A DNA stretch of 64,000 nt. Source: Branchinecta lynchi. Its lineage: Eukaryota > Arthropoda > Branchiopoda > Anostraca > Branchinectidae. The translations under genes and the position numbers were made by a program. The stretch covers positions 5,084,001 to 5,148,000 of the forward strand of contig JAKZAP010000018.1 of NCBI GenBank assembly GCA_023053575.1. The letters run 5' to 3'. Under the pieces are notes generated by a model, which did not search any database, was not told the DNA's origin, and saw nothing but the letters and a program-made list of their open reading frames with translations. This document shows, piece by piece, positions 63,791-64,000 of this stretch. The first letter of the stretch is position 1. Every line of letters begins with the position of its first letter.

Positions 63791-64000
63791 CTTCCCCCGC
63801 CGTCCGAGGCTTTCCAGCTAGAAAAGCAGTCACCAGAGCAACTGCAGAGGTGGAGTAAGTTTAGCACCTTTTTAAGCGCCATTGAAAGAATAACTTTCTA
63901 CTTTTCCCTCAAGGTAGTTAGCATATCTGCAGAAAAGTGAGTTGTCATTATAGGACACGTCGTACATATGATACTAATTACTTCTACTTATTGTATATCC

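Overview
This window looks like non-coding, transposon-saturated DNA from an invertebrate animal genome. The reasons are: AT-rich sequence with stop codons in every frame; two exons of a rhodopsin-like (class A) G-protein-coupled receptor joined by a canonical GT-AG intron; several clades of decayed non-LTR retrotransposons; and many families of short non-autonomous DNA transposons with clean target-site duplications (TSDs). There are no operons, no ribosome-binding sites and no bacterial-type genes. I cannot name the species.

The only host gene I can support is on the minus strand. Its TM4 exon is 20839-20967 and its TM5/intracellular loop 3/TM6 exon is 11547-12324, separated by an 8.5-kb intron. 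The TM1-3 and TM7/C-tail exons were not found and may lie outside or be unrecognisable. The intron holds a long inverted-array element (12366-13943), two copies of a CRE-bearing MITE (15141-15438 and 15461-16628, the second split by an 852-bp insertion), two copies of a foldback MITE (17855-18199, 19159-19514) and a decayed non-LTR element (20000-20710).

The rest is nested mobile DNA. 0-11 kb: an 813-bp-period duplication, non-LTR 3' ends, hAT elements at 4694-5405 and 7929-8183, and inverted copies of a hammerhead-ribozyme-like retroelement end. 21-29 kb: mosaic element H1, G-family hAT-like elements with 8-bp TSDs, and a decayed non-LTR reverse transcriptase (24130-25690). 30-35 kb and 38-48 kb: family A elements, about 1-2.4 kb, whose 3' ends are stem-loops (Helentron/HINE-like), two of them nested inside G elements. 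48-52 kb: mosaic element H2 with a 787-bp duplication and a 130-bp insertion flanked by a 12-bp TSD. 52-59 kb: family L elements with internal minisatellites. 60-64 kb: a CRE MITE, a 474-bp tandem duplication and a non-LTR C-terminus split by a MITE.

The best candidates for unusual biology are: (i) eight dispersed copies of a hammerhead-ribozyme-like core attached to a retroelement end that often occurs as head-to-head inverted pairs, as expected of Penelope-like elements; (ii) families that share termini but carry unrelated tandem-array interiors (G, S, T, F); (iii) a MITE whose two halves have each been tandemly duplicated; and (iv) a MITE family in which every copy keeps a perfect TGACGTCA site, two of them in the receptor intron. 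Family letters (A, C, D, E and so on) are local names, not database names.
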